A DNA stretch of 64,000 nucleotides, taken from Amycolatopsis vastitatis. GTDB lineage: Bacteria > Actinomycetota > Actinomycetes > Mycobacteriales > Pseudonocardiaceae. Below are positions 9,243 through 18,264 of this stretch, piece after piece (the stretch's first letter is position 1; each line of letters opens with the position of its first letter). A model generated the notes under the pieces. It made no database searches. It worked only from the letters and a program-made list of their open reading frames with translations, and was not told where the DNA came from. The stretch lies in contig NZ_NMUL01000038.1 in the NCBI RefSeq assembly GCF_002234595.1, positions 124,001-188,000 of the forward strand, given 5' to 3'. The translations under genes were made by a program, and so were the position numbers.

Positions 9243-10696
9243 TCGTCGGCGTCCAGGTCGTCCTCGAACTCGTCCGTGCCTTCGCGCCGGATCCGGCGGG
9301 CTTCCTTGCGCTCGGTCGCGCCGATCCGGTCGTTGCGTTCCAGCCGGACGTCGGTGCCACGCCCGGACAGGTGCATCGCGACGCTCGGCGTCGACGGCTC
9401 CCACTCGAACTGGACGTCGCCGATCGTGACCGGGCTGCCGGGCCGCGCGCCGAGCTTCGCCAGCTGGTCCTCGACGCCGAGGCGGTTGAGCCGGTCGGCG
9501 AGGTAGCCGACGGCTTCGTCGTTGCCGAAGTCGGTCTGGCGGATCCAGCGCTCCGGCCGCGCGCCGCGCACGATGAACGCGCCCTCTTCCTCGGGGTCGG
9601 CCTCGACGGTGAACCCGGAGTCGTCGACGGCCAGCGGCCGCAGCACGATCTTCTCCGGCTCCAGCACCGGCTGCGCCTCGCGGTACTTCTCGACGATCGC
9701 CGCGAGTGCGAAGGTCAGCTCCCGCAGGCCCTTGCGGGACGCCGTCGAAACCTCGAACACCGGCAGGCCGCGGGCTTCCAGCTCCGGCCGGACGAACTCG
9801 GCCAGCTCGGCCGCCTCCGGGACGTCGATCTTGTTGAGGACGACGACCCGCGGCCGCTCCTCGAGCTTCCCGCCGAGGCTGGGCGTGTACTTGGCGAGCT
9901 CGGCCTCCAGAGCGTCCACATCGGACAGCGGGTCACGGCCGGGGTCGAGCGTCGCGCAGTCGACGACGTGCACCAGCACCGCGCAGCGCTCGATGTGGCG
10001 GAGGAAGTCGAGGCCGAGGCCCTTGCCCTCGGACGCGCCGGGGATGAGGCCGGGCACGTCGGCCATCGTGAACACCGTGTCGCCGCCGGTGATGACGCCG
10101 AGGTTCGGCACCAGCGTGGTGAACGGGTAGTCGGCGATCTTCGGCTTGGCCGCGGACAGCACCGAGATCAGCGACGACTTGCCGGCCGACGGGAAGCCGA
10201 GCAGGCCGACGTCGGCGACCGAGCGCAGCTCCAGCGTCAGGTTCCGGGTCTCGCCCGGCTCGCCGAGCAGCGCGAACCCGGGTGCCTTGCGCGCCTTCGA
10301 CGACAGCGAGGCGTTGCCGAGACCGCCGCGGCCGCCCTGGGCGGCGACGAACGTGGTGCCCGGGCCGATCAGGTCGGCGACCAGCTCGCCGTCCTCGGTG
10401 AACACGACGGTGCCGGACGGCACCTTCATCGTCAGCGTCTCCCCCGCCGCACCCGCGCGGTTGCCGCCCTGGCCCATCTTGCCGTTGCCGGCCTTGGCGT
10501 GCGGGCGGAAGTGGAAGTCGAGCAGGGTGTGCACGTTCGGGTCGACGACCAGCAGGACGTCGCCGCCGTTGCCGCCGTTGCCGCCGTCCGGGCCACCGAG
10601 GGGCTTGAACTTCTCGCGGTGCACCGAGGCGCAGCCGTTCCCACCGTCACCTGCGGTCAGGTGGATCACCGCACGGTCCACGAACCGGGACGCCAT
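9239..10696 (-). CDS. obg: GTPase Obg (CgtA)
   Basis: Obg is an essential GTPase that binds the 50S subunit and links ribosome assembly to (p)ppGpp and growth state. The 485-residue protein has the glycine-rich Obg fold at the N-terminus (GGPDGGNGGNGGDV), the G domain with GFPSAGKSSL (G1), DVPGLIPGASEGKGLG (G3) and NKIDV (G4), and an actinobacterial OCT domain with an acidic tail (DEFEDDLDADE). Start ATG 10696. It follows the rpmA terminator and is coupled to proB by a 4-bp overlap. Confidence 0.97.
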   Translation of the reverse strand: MASRFVDRAVIHLTAGDGGNGCASVHREKFKPLGGPDGGNGGNGGDVLLVVDPNVHTLLDFHFRPHAKAGNGKMGQGGNRAGAAGETLTMKVPSGTVVFTEDGELVADLIGPGTTFVAAQGGRGGLGNASLSSKARKAPGFALLGEPGETRNLTLELRSVADVGLLGFPSAGKSSLISVLSAAKPKIADYPFTTLVPNLGVITGGDTVFTMADVPGLIPGASEGKGLGLDFLRHIERCAVLVHVVDCATLDPGRDPLSDVDALEAELAKYTPSLGGKLEERPRVVVLNKIDVPEAAELAEFVRPELEARGLPVFEVSTASRKGLRELTFALAAIVEKYREAQPVLEPEKIVLRPLAVDDSGFTVEADPEEEGAFIVRGARPERWIRQTDFGNDEAVGYLADRLNRLGVEDQLAKLGARPGSPVTIGDVQFEWEPSTPSVAMHLSGRGTDVRLERNDRIGATERKEARRIRREGTDEFEDDLDADE

Positions 10697-10726
10697 GACT
10701 TGCCTCTTTCACCTGCGGAAGATCGG

Positions 10727-10776
10727 ACACAAAAACAAACGAGGGGTGGCACCGGATATTCCGGCCCCACCCCTCG
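10727..10776 (-). terminator. Intrinsic terminator after rplU-rpmA
   Basis: CGAGGGGTGG (10740-10749) pairs perfectly with CCACCCCTCG (10767-10776). Read on the minus strand the stem is followed by GTTTGTTTTTG, an unusually clear U-tract for such GC-rich DNA. It sits 24 nt after the rpmA stop and 30 nt before the obg start, so it separates the two ribosomal protein genes from obg-proB, at least partly. Confidence 0.85.
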
Positions 10777-10800
10777 TCAGAGGTCTAGACAGAAGCCGAA

Positions 10801-11061
10801 TCAGGCTTCCGACGGCACGACGATGTTGACCGTCTTGCGGCCACGCTTCTCGCCGAACTGGACCGCACCGGCGGCCAGGGCGAACAGCGTGTCGTCGCCG
10901 CCACGGCCGACGTTCACGCCGGGGTGGAACTTGGTGCCGCGCTGGCGGATCAGGATCTCGCCCGCGTTGACTTCCTGGCCGCCGTAGCGCTTGACGCCGA
11001 GGCGCTGCGCGTTCGAGTCACGACCGTTGCGGGAGCTGGACGCACCCTTCTTGTGAGCCAT
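10801..11061 (-). CDS. rpmA: 50S ribosomal protein L27
   Basis: An 86-residue L27 that begins MAHKKGASSSRNGRDSNAQR and contains RLGVKRYGGQEVNAGEIL, the highly conserved L27 N-terminal region that reaches the peptidyl-transferase centre. There is no Firmicute-type cleavable N-terminal extension. It lies 54 nt downstream of rplU, and a T-tailed terminator follows it. Confidence 0.98.
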   Translation of the reverse strand: MAHKKGASSSRNGRDSNAQRLGVKRYGGQEVNAGEILIRQRGTKFHPGVNVGRGGDDTLFALAAGAVQFGEKRGRKTVNIVVPSEA

Positions 11062-11115
11062 AGCGAAAGCCCTTCTTGAAAAATCTCAGCCTGAAACGAA
11101 GATCCGGAGAAGCCC

Positions 11116-11430
11116 TTACAGGGAGATGGCGGTGACCTCGACGCGGGTCAGCTTCTGCCGGTGACCCTGGCGCTTGTGGTAGCCCGTCTTGTTCTTGAAC
11201 TTGTGGATCCGGATCTTCGGACCCTTGGTCTGCTCGACGACCTTGCCGGTGACCGAGACCTTCGCCAGCGCGTCGGCGTCCGTGGTGACATCGCCACCGT
11301 CGACGTACAAAACGGCGGGGAGGATGTGCTCGGTGCCCGGCTCGCCCTCGAGCTTCTCGACCTCGACGACGTCGCCGACGGCCACCTTGTACTGCTTGCC
11401 GCCGGTCTTGACGATCGCGTACGCCGACAC
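11116..11430 (-). CDS. rplU: 50S ribosomal protein L21
   Basis: A 104-residue L21 with the standard opening AYAIVKTGGKQYKVAVGD and a basic C-terminal half (IRIHKFKNKTGYHKRQGHRQ) that binds 23S rRNA. GTG 11430 is chosen as start because AGGAGA lies at 11436-11441 with ideal spacing and L21 homologues start at this point. An ATG five codons upstream (11445) would put the ribosome-binding site inside the gene. Confidence 0.96.
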   Translation of the reverse strand: MSAYAIVKTGGKQYKVAVGDVVEVEKLEGEPGTEHILPAVLYVDGGDVTTDADALAKVSVTGKVVEQTKGPKIRIHKFKNKTGYHKRQGHRQKLTRVEVTAISL

Positions 11431-11551
11431 GGAAGTCTCCTGCATTACTCGACAATGGGTGGGGGCCCGCGCGATCGGCCCACCTGATGGAACGGCGGTC
11501 CTGGACTCGCGCAGCGACCTGCTCTGGTGGCAGGCCGTACTACAGGTTACG

Positions 11552-11585
11552 TGGGGTGCCCCGGTGCGTTACCACCGGGGTCCCC
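11552..11585 (-). terminator. Hairpin terminator after rne
   Basis: CCCCGGTG (11559-11566) pairs with CACCGGGG (11573-11580) around a 6-nt loop, extended by GGGG/CCCC on either side of a mismatch. It starts 9 nt beyond the rne stop. There is no U-tract, as usual for GC-rich actinomycete hairpins. Confidence 0.55.
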
Positions 11586-11593
11586 CTAGTCGT

Positions 11594-14524
11594 TCACTGA
11601 CTCTGATCCGAGGCGTGCACCGGCGGGCCCGCCGGCCGCGACGCCGCCCGGCGCGGACGGCGCCGGGTGGAGCGCACGGCCGGTTCGGGCACGCTGACCT
11701 CGGGTTCGGCGACCGGCTGGGCCGGCTCCGAAGACTCGTTGACGGGCTCTTCCGCCGGCTCGGGAGCCGACGACGCCTCGACCTCGGGCTCGTCTTCCTG
11801 CGGCACCGGCGCCTGGTCCGCTTCGGTGGTCACCGGGGTGCCGGCGACCTCCTGGGCGGGTTCCGCGGGCGGTTCGGCCGCCACCGGCGTCTCGTCCGCC
11901 TCCGTGGTCGCCGGGACGTCCGCGACCTCCCTGGCGGGCTCGGGGACGTGCCCGTTCAGGGTGCCGTGGTCGTGCTCCTTGGCGACCTTCGAGGCGTTCG
12001 CCATCGCCGCCACCGCGGACGCGATCGACTCGCGCTTTTCGGGCGGCGGGACCGCGTGCACCTCGGCCTTGACGGCGCCCTCGGCCTCCGCCTTGGCGGC
12101 TTCGTCGCCCTTGCCGCGGCCGCGCGACCGGCGGGAGCTCTTCTCCCCGCCACCGCCACCGCCGCCGTTCCCGCCGTTGCCGTTCCCGCCCTGGGAGGGC
12201 GAGCCGCCGTTCGTGCGCTGCACCTCGGTCGAGACGAGCACGCCCCGGCCCTTGCAGTGCTCACACGGCGTGGAGAACGCCTCCAGCAGGCCCGTGCCGA
12301 TCTTCTTGCGGGTCATCTGGACCAGGCCGAGCGAGGTGACCTCGGCGACCTGGTGGCGCGTGCGGTCGCGGCCGAGGCACTCGGTGAGGCGGCGCAGCAC
12401 CAGCTCGCGGTTGGACTCGAGCACCATGTCGATGAAGTCGATCACGATGATGCCGCCGATGTCCCGCAGCCGGAGCTGGCGGACGATCTCCTCCGCCGAC
12501 TCCAGGTTGTTGCGGGTCACCGTCTCCTCGAGGTTGCCACCCGAACCGGTGAACTTGCCGGTGTTGACGTCGATCACCGTCATCGCCTCGGTGCGGTCGA
12601 TGACCAGGTAACCGCCGCTCGGCAGCCAGACCTTGCGGTCGAGGGCCTTGGTGATCTGCTCGTCGATCCGGTGGTCGGCGAACGCGTTGCCGGTGCCGAC
12701 GTAGCGCCTCAGCCGGTCGGTCAGCTCCGGCGCGACGTGCCGGACGTAGTCGTTGATCGTCTCCCACGACCGGTTGCCCTGGATCTCCAGCTTGGTGAAG
12801 TCCTCGGTGAACAGGTCACGCACGACCTTGACCAGCAGGTCCGGCTCTTCGTAGAGCATGGTCGGCGCGCCGCCCTTCTTGCCGGAACCGGCGGCGGCCT
12901 TCTCCTTGATGACGTCCCACTGGGCCTTCAGGCGGTCGACGTCACGCCCCAGCTCCTCCTCGCCGATCCCCTCGGAGGCGGTGCGGATGATCACACCCGC
13001 GTCCTCCGGGACGATCCGCTTGAGGATGTCCTTGAGCCGGCGACGCTCGTTCTCCGGCAGCTTGCGGGAGATGCCGGTGGCGCCGCCCGCGGGCACGTAG
13101 ACCAGGAAGCGGCCGGGCAGCGAGATCTGCGTGGTCAGCCGGGCGCCCTTGTGGCCGACCGGGTCCTTGGTCACCTGGACCAGCACCGAGTCGCCGGTGG
13201 ACAGCGCCTGCTCGATCTTGCGGGCCTTGCCCTCCAGGCCGGCGGCGTCCCAGTCGACCTCGCCGGCGTACAGGACGGCGTTGCGGCCGCGGCCGATGTC
13301 GATGAACGCGGCTTCCATGCTGGGCAGCACGTTCTGGACGCGGCCGAGGTAGACGTTGCCGACGATCGAGCCGGAGCCCGACTGCGTGACGAAGTGCTCG
13401 ACGAGGACGCCGTCCTCGAGGACCGCGATCTGGGTGGAGTCGCCGTGCTCCGCGACGACCATGGTGCGCTCGACCGACTCGCGCCGGGCCAGGAACTCGG
13501 CCTCGGACAGGATCGGGGCGCGGCGGCGGCCCGCCTCGCGGCCGTCACGGCGGCGCTGGCGCTTGGCCTCCAGGCGGGTCGAGCCGCGGACGCTGCGCAC
13601 CTCGTCGCGCGCCGGGCGCTCGGCGGCCTCGGCCTTGGCCTGGCGGACGTGCGTGACCGTGTTCGGCGGGTCGTCGGTGCCGGTGGCCTCGGCGTCTTCG
13701 CCGTCCGAGCCCTTGCGGCGACGGCGGCGGCGACGGCGCCTGGTGCCGCCCTCCCCTTCGCCCTCGTCGGCGTCGGCGTCGGTCTCGACGGCGGCTTCCT
13801 CCGCCTCTTCGGTGTCCGCTTCGGGCTTTTCGTCCCCGTTGCGGCCCTTACGACGCGGCTCTTCGACCTGGTCGTCCTCGTTCTCGGTGGTCTCGTCGCC
13901 GCCGTCGGCGCCCTTGCCCCGGCCACGGCCGCGACGGCCCCGGCGGCGACGGCGCCGGCTGCCGGCGTCCTCGTCGTCGTCGGCGCCCGGGTCGGTGACC
14001 GGCGTCGTGTCCTCCGCCTCCGCTTCCTCGGCCACCTCGGGCTCCGGGCGGGACGGCGGCTCCGCGAACGGGTCGACCGGCTTCCGGGACGGCTTCGCGG
14101 CGGGCGGCTCCGGCGGCAGGAACACCGGCGAAGGCGCGGCGAACACCGGCAGGTGCGCGCGGGTCTTCTGCCGCGGCCGCGGCTTCTCGGCCTCCGCCGA
14201 CGACACCGACGACACCTCCGGCACCGGCGGCACCGGCGGGCGCTCGGGCTGCCGAGACGCCTCGGCGGGGGCTTCTTCTTCGACGTCGCCGGGCGTGAAG
14301 GCCTCGGCCACCTTGAGCGCCACTTCCCTGGTCACGCTCGACTGCGCGCTCCGGACGCTTTCGCCCAGCTCGGCCAGCTTCGCGAGGACGTCCCGGCTGT
14401 GCGACTCGAGCAGCTTGGCCAGCGCGTGCACCCGGATCCGGGCGGGCAGGTCGGCCAGCGGGCCGGTCGTGGGTGTGGCGGGATTCCCGCCGGCGTGCTC
14501 GGCGGGTGTTTCCGCGTTCGACAT
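11594..14524 (-). CDS. rne: Ribonuclease E/G
   Basis: Rne is the endonuclease that starts most mRNA decay and processes rRNA and tRNA precursors. The 976-residue protein starts at ATG 14524 after GGAGGAGAC. Residues ~1-330 are a low-complexity arm with alternating acidic and Arg-rich blocks. An S1-like region with GNVYLGRVQNVLPSMEAAF follows (about 390-410). Then come the DNase I-like catalytic segment VIDVNTGKFTGSGG...IVIDFIDM (about 640-690), whose Asp residues bind Mg, and CEHCKG (about 757), the zinc-link. The C-terminal ~200 residues are a second disordered Pro/Glu/Ala arm ending with RRRPRRAASRPAG. Flanking arms are normal for actinobacterial RNase E. Confidence 0.96.
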   Translation of the reverse strand: MSNAETPAEHAGGNPATPTTGPLADLPARIRVHALAKLLESHSRDVLAKLAELGESVRSAQSSVTREVALKVAEAFTPGDVEEEAPAEASRQPERPPVPPVPEVSSVSSAEAEKPRPRQKTRAHLPVFAAPSPVFLPPEPPAAKPSRKPVDPFAEPPSRPEPEVAEEAEAEDTTPVTDPGADDDEDAGSRRRRRRGRRGRGRGKGADGGDETTENEDDQVEEPRRKGRNGDEKPEADTEEAEEAAVETDADADEGEGEGGTRRRRRRRRRKGSDGEDAEATGTDDPPNTVTHVRQAKAEAAERPARDEVRSVRGSTRLEAKRQRRRDGREAGRRRAPILSEAEFLARRESVERTMVVAEHGDSTQIAVLEDGVLVEHFVTQSGSGSIVGNVYLGRVQNVLPSMEAAFIDIGRGRNAVLYAGEVDWDAAGLEGKARKIEQALSTGDSVLVQVTKDPVGHKGARLTTQISLPGRFLVYVPAGGATGISRKLPENERRRLKDILKRIVPEDAGVIIRTASEGIGEEELGRDVDRLKAQWDVIKEKAAAGSGKKGGAPTMLYEEPDLLVKVVRDLFTEDFTKLEIQGNRSWETINDYVRHVAPELTDRLRRYVGTGNAFADHRIDEQITKALDRKVWLPSGGYLVIDRTEAMTVIDVNTGKFTGSGGNLEETVTRNNLESAEEIVRQLRLRDIGGIIVIDFIDMVLESNRELVLRRLTECLGRDRTRHQVAEVTSLGLVQMTRKKIGTGLLEAFSTPCEHCKGRGVLVSTEVQRTNGGSPSQGGNGNGGNGGGGGGGEKSSRRSRGRGKGDEAAKAEAEGAVKAEVHAVPPPEKRESIASAVAAMANASKVAKEHDHGTLNGHVPEPAREVADVPATTEADETPVAAEPPAEPAQEVAGTPVTTEADQAPVPQEDEPEVEASSAPEPAEEPVNESSEPAQPVAEPEVSVPEPAVRSTRRRPRRAASRPAGPPVHASDQSQ

Positions 14525-15076
14525 ATGTCTCCTCCGCCCCCGGGCGCGTCTGCCGGTGTTCACCGGCAGGGACGCGGCCGCGCAGGGGCCCCTTTCTGTT
14601 CGTTCCGCCGTGGTGGTCACCAGCGGCGGGAATCCTGGCCCGACGACCGGGCGCCACGCACCACCGGTTCCGGCGGGGCGCAACCCGGTCAAAGGTCTGC
14701 TCGGCGGCGTGCATAAGGCACTCGCGGCCCCCGGACCGCCCGCCACGTCGTCCAGCCACCCGGTTCGCGGGCGGCGACGCGCGCCGCGGAAGATCATGCA
14801 CATCACCGGGCCACAACGCCGCAGGCAGCACCTCTCACATGCGCCCCGCGGCCCAGTGGCCTCCCCGAGTATCCCACACCGGGTGACTGCCCGGGTGTAC
14901 TCGGTACCTCCGCCCACGCCGCCGGGCGCGCCGTGCCGCCTCCCACCCGCCCACCGGCCGGGGGGAACTTGGCCGCAGCGCTTGTCCGCCGGGCACACGG
15001 TGGCTACCGTGCGGCTCGGGGTGACCGGGATCTCGCGCGCCGGTCCCCGCGGTCCCTGCATCCGGTGGGAGGTCCG
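14525..15076. other. Non-coding divergent region between rne and subtilase
   Basis: This 552-bp gap has no convincing protein. It must hold the rne promoter, with a potentially long GC-rich leader next to the AUG, and the subtilase promoter near 14990-15070. No operator or strong hairpin stood out. E. coli RNase E controls its own mRNA through a long 5' leader; whether this leader does the same is unknown. Confidence 0.5.
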
Positions 15077-16507
15077 GTGTCCCTGCTGGCGCGGCCCCTG
15101 CGGGCGGCCGTGTGCACCGTCCTGGCGCTTTCGGGTTGTGTCACCGCCGGTCCGGCGGTGGCAGGCGAACCCGGCTGCGGCCACGGGCGGTCCCTGCGCT
15201 ACGTCGTGACCTTCGACCGCGGCACCGACGAGGACGAGGCCCGCGCGCGGATCGCCGGGGCCTGCGGGACCACCACCGTCTACTACCCGCAGATCGCCGT
15301 CGCCATCGCCACCTCCGGTGACCAGGGCTTCGGCGGGCGGATCGGGCTCGACCGGGCGTTCAGCGCCCAGGCCGAGCGGCTGGCCGCGCAGCGCGCGACG
15401 GACTCGGCCAAGCCGCAGCCGGCCCGGGCGCTGCTGCCCCGGACCGATCCCGCGAAGGTCCCGGCCGCGGACCTGAGCGCGCGGCAGTGGGACATGCGGA
15501 TGATCGACGCCGGCGAGGCGCGCGGGGTCGCGGGCGGCCGCCGCGACGTCGTCGTCGGTGTCCTCGACTCCGGGATCGACCCGGACCACCCGGACCTCGC
15601 CGAAGCCCTCGACGCGGGCGACTCGGCCGGCTGCCTGACCGGCGCCCCCGACCGTTCGCCGTCCGCGTGGGCGCCGACGACGTCGGTGCACGGCACGCAC
15701 GTCGCGGGGATCATCGCCGCGGCCGACGACGGGCGCGGGGTGACGGGTGTGGCTCCCGGGGTTCGCGTGGCGTCGGTGAAGGTGATCGACGACCGCGGCT
15801 ACGCCGACCCCGAAGCCGCGGTCTGCGGGCTGATGTGGGCTGCCTCACGGCACATGCGGCTGACCAACAGCAGCTACTTCGTCAACCCGTGGACGCTGTC
15901 GTGCATCCGCGGCGACGACCGCGGGGTCGTGCACGAGGCGCTGGCACGCGCGGTCGAGTACAGCACTTCGGCGGGCACGCTGAACGTCGCGGCGGCGACC
16001 AACGAGGCCGTCGACCTGCAGCCGTCGGCGCGGTCCGGCACGCCCGGCGCGGGCACCGGCTGCGAAGCCCTGCCGGCCGGGCTGCGGGACGTCGTCGCGG
16101 TGTCCGCCGTCGGCGCCGACCGGGTCAAGGCGGGCTACAGCTCGTACGGCCTCGGCGTGATCGACGTCACGGCGCCGGGCGGGGAAGCCGGCGAGTGCGT
16201 GCTCTCGACGGTGCCCGGCGGGTACGCGCCGCTGTGCGGCACGTCGATGGCCGCGCCGCACGTCACCGGCGTGCTCGCGCTCCTGGCGTCCGCCGCCCCG
16301 GACGCGCGGCCGCGGCAGCTGCGCCGGACGCTCGAAGCGCAGGCGATGCCGATGCCGTGCCCGGCCGACTACGACCTCACCGGCGACGGGACCCAGGACG
16401 CCTACTGCGCGGGGTACGAGGGCTTCAACGGCTTCTACGGGCACGGCATGGTGGACGCGCTCGCCGCCGTCGCGCCGCCGGCCGGGCGGCCCGATCCGGC
16501 TCGGTGA
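15077..16507 (+). CDS. Secreted S8 family serine peptidase (subtilase)
   Basis: A 476-residue subtilisin-like protease. The start GTG 15077 is preceded by GGGAGG and gives a signal peptide whose end reads LALSGCVTA, a possible lipobox, with an alternative cleavage after AVAG. A propeptide-like region follows, then the triad: Asp in VGVLDSGID (about residue 164), His in HGTHVAG (about 206), and Ser in GTSMAAPH (about 388). Cysteine pairs in the mature part suggest disulfides. Likely an exported or surface-anchored protease; the substrate is unknown. It stands alone, divergent from rne and convergent with the ABC exporter. Confidence 0.9.
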   Translation: MSLLARPLRAAVCTVLALSGCVTAGPAVAGEPGCGHGRSLRYVVTFDRGTDEDEARARIAGACGTTTVYYPQIAVAIATSGDQGFGGRIGLDRAFSAQAERLAAQRATDSAKPQPARALLPRTDPAKVPAADLSARQWDMRMIDAGEARGVAGGRRDVVVGVLDSGIDPDHPDLAEALDAGDSAGCLTGAPDRSPSAWAPTTSVHGTHVAGIIAAADDGRGVTGVAPGVRVASVKVIDDRGYADPEAAVCGLMWAASRHMRLTNSSYFVNPWTLSCIRGDDRGVVHEALARAVEYSTSAGTLNVAAATNEAVDLQPSARSGTPGAGTGCEALPAGLRDVVAVSAVGADRVKAGYSSYGLGVIDVTAPGGEAGECVLSTVPGGYAPLCGTSMAAPHVTGVLALLASAAPDARPRQLRRTLEAQAMPMPCPADYDLTGDGTQDAYCAGYEGFNGFYGHGMVDALAAVAPPAGRPDPAR

Positions 16508-16516
16508 CCTCCGGCG

Positions 16517-17338
16517 TCACGTCAGGAGCAGCTTCGCGATCCGGCGCGTCGAGGCCCACAGGCCCACCACGCCCAGGACGAGCAGGTAGGCCAGGTTGAC
16601 CAGCATGCCGCCGGACAGCAGGCCCGTCGCCAGGCCGCGCATCAGCTCGATCCCGTGGTAGAGCGGAAGGCAGCGGACCACCCACTGCAGCGGCTCCGGG
16701 TACACCGACAGCGGGAAGAACGTCGTCGCGAACAGGAACATCGGGGTCAGGCCCAGCTGGATGTAGTCGAACTGGGAGGTCGACTTCAGGAACGTCACCA
16801 GCGCCATGCCGATCGCCGCGAAGGCCAGCCCGATCAGCAGCGCCGCCGGGACCATCAGCAGTGCCCACCACGAGGTCACCAGCCCCATCGCCGCGGCGAT
16901 GGCCAGGAAGGCCACCGCGTAGATGCCGCCGCGGGTCATCGCCCAGCCGAGCTCGCCGAGCGCCACGTCCAGCGGGCCGATCGGTGTCGCCAGCATCGCG
17001 TCGTACAGCTTCGCGTAGCGCAGCTTGAAGAACAGGTTGTACGTCGATTCGAACACGGCGCCGTTCATCGCCGACGTCGCCAGCAGCGCCGGCGCCACGA
17101 ACGCGACGTAGCTCATCGGGTGCCCGCCGGGCCCGGCCACCTCGGTGACCAGCCTGCCGAACCCGAGCTGGAACGCCAGCAGGTAGAGGAACGGCTCGGC
17201 CGCGCCGGACAGGAAGATCAGCCAGCTGCCGCGGTAGACCATGACCGAGCGCTCGACGAGCATGCGCGCCCGGCCCGCGTACAGCCCCGGCGGGAGGATC
17301 CGCAGCAGCAGCCCGGCACGGGCCTCGACGGCCGTCAT
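16517..17338 (-). CDS. ABC-2 type transporter permease (second)
   Basis: A 273-residue membrane protein with about six hydrophobic segments and the ABC-2 membrane fold, similar to NodJ/DrrB-type permeases: LFFKLRYAKLYDAMLATPIGP near the middle is the conserved cytoplasmic segment. It starts at ATG 17338, directly before the stop of the previous permease with no gap, so the two are co-translated. With the upstream ATPase it forms a three-gene exporter with two different permeases. The substrate is unknown. Confidence 0.88.
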   Translation of the reverse strand: MTAVEARAGLLLRILPPGLYAGRARMLVERSVMVYRGSWLIFLSGAAEPFLYLLAFQLGFGRLVTEVAGPGGHPMSYVAFVAPALLATSAMNGAVFESTYNLFFKLRYAKLYDAMLATPIGPLDVALGELGWAMTRGGIYAVAFLAIAAAMGLVTSWWALLMVPAALLIGLAFAAIGMALVTFLKSTSQFDYIQLGLTPMFLFATTFFPLSVYPEPLQWVVRCLPLYHGIELMRGLATGLLSGGMLVNLAYLLVLGVVGLWASTRRIAKLLLT

Positions 17339-18145
17339 TCAGACCACCAGCCTCCGGTAGAAGGCCCGGTGCGCCGCCGCCCACCCGGCCGCGAACAACG
17401 CCACGAGCACCGCGAAGTGGCCGAGCACCGCCCAGCCGCCGACCCCGCCGACGCTGACGCCGCGGGCCAGCTGCGTGCCGTGCCACAGCGGGGAGAGCCA
17501 GGCCAGCCAGCGGATCGCGCCGGGCAGCTGGGAGATCGGGAAGAACGTGCCCGAGAACAACGTCATCGGCATCACGACGAAGCGGAAGATCAGCCCGAAC
17601 CGCTGCCCCTCGTCGAAGGTCCGCGCCGCCAGCGCGGCCATCGGCGTGGTGCAGGCGAGCCCGGTCACCGTGCCCGCGAGGATCACCAGCAGGACCCCCG
17701 GCCCGGTCCAGGCGCCGAAGAAGAGCGCGACGAACGCGTAGATCACGCCCGCCAGCGTCAGCCGCAGCGCCGACCAGATCAGGTGGCCGCCGAAGACCTG
17801 GCCGGGCGACACCGGCGTGGCCGTGACCGCCAGGTAGTCCTTCTGCCACTTGAAGCCGGACAGCACGGGGTAGCTGGACTCGCCGACCGCCTGCTGCGCG
17901 GCACCGGCGGCGAGCAGCGCGGGCGCGATGTACTGCAGGTAGGACAGGCCGCCGGTGACGGCGCCCGGCCGCACCTGCGAGCCGAAGCCGAGCCCCATCG
18001 CGGCCAGGAAGAGCACCGGCTGCAGCCCGGTGGAGTACAAAGTGGACAGCCAGTGCCTGCGGTACCAGGTCCAGTGCCCCTCGACGCGCAGCCAGGCGCC
18101 CTGCCACTTGCCGACCACCCGGCCGGTGGATTCGACGGTCGTCAT
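17339..18145 (-). CDS. ABC-2 type transporter permease (first)
   Basis: A 268-residue permease starting at ATG 18145. It has six predicted membrane segments and the ABC-2 hallmark segment GFKWQKDYLAVTATPVSPGQ, the same position as TPIGP in its partner, so the two genes are distant paralogues expected to form a heterodimer. It lies 119 nt after the ATPase gene and abuts the second permease. The exporter's substrate cannot be read from the sequence; NodIJ/Drr-like systems export lipo-oligosaccharides or drugs. Confidence 0.88.
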   Translation of the reverse strand: MTTVESTGRVVGKWQGAWLRVEGHWTWYRRHWLSTLYSTGLQPVLFLAAMGLGFGSQVRPGAVTGGLSYLQYIAPALLAAGAAQQAVGESSYPVLSGFKWQKDYLAVTATPVSPGQVFGGHLIWSALRLTLAGVIYAFVALFFGAWTGPGVLLVILAGTVTGLACTTPMAALAARTFDEGQRFGLIFRFVVMPMTLFSGTFFPISQLPGAIRWLAWLSPLWHGTQLARGVSVGGVGGWAVLGHFAVLVALFAAGWAAAHRAFYRRLVV

Positions 18146-18264
18146 GCCCGCCTCCTGCAACCCGGCCGGAGCCGCGGGCGGCGGCCGGAGGTCCCGGGAT
18201 CCGCGCCCCTGACGAGGGTCATGGACGAGCACTTTCCGCGCGCACGGTTCGTCTCCCTCACGAG

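Noticed and set aside
11189..14716. Very long open frame on the plus strand opposite rne
   Set aside because: It follows from the codon bias of rne in GC-rich DNA. It has no ribosome-binding site and reads as Arg/Leu/Val/Gly low complexity.
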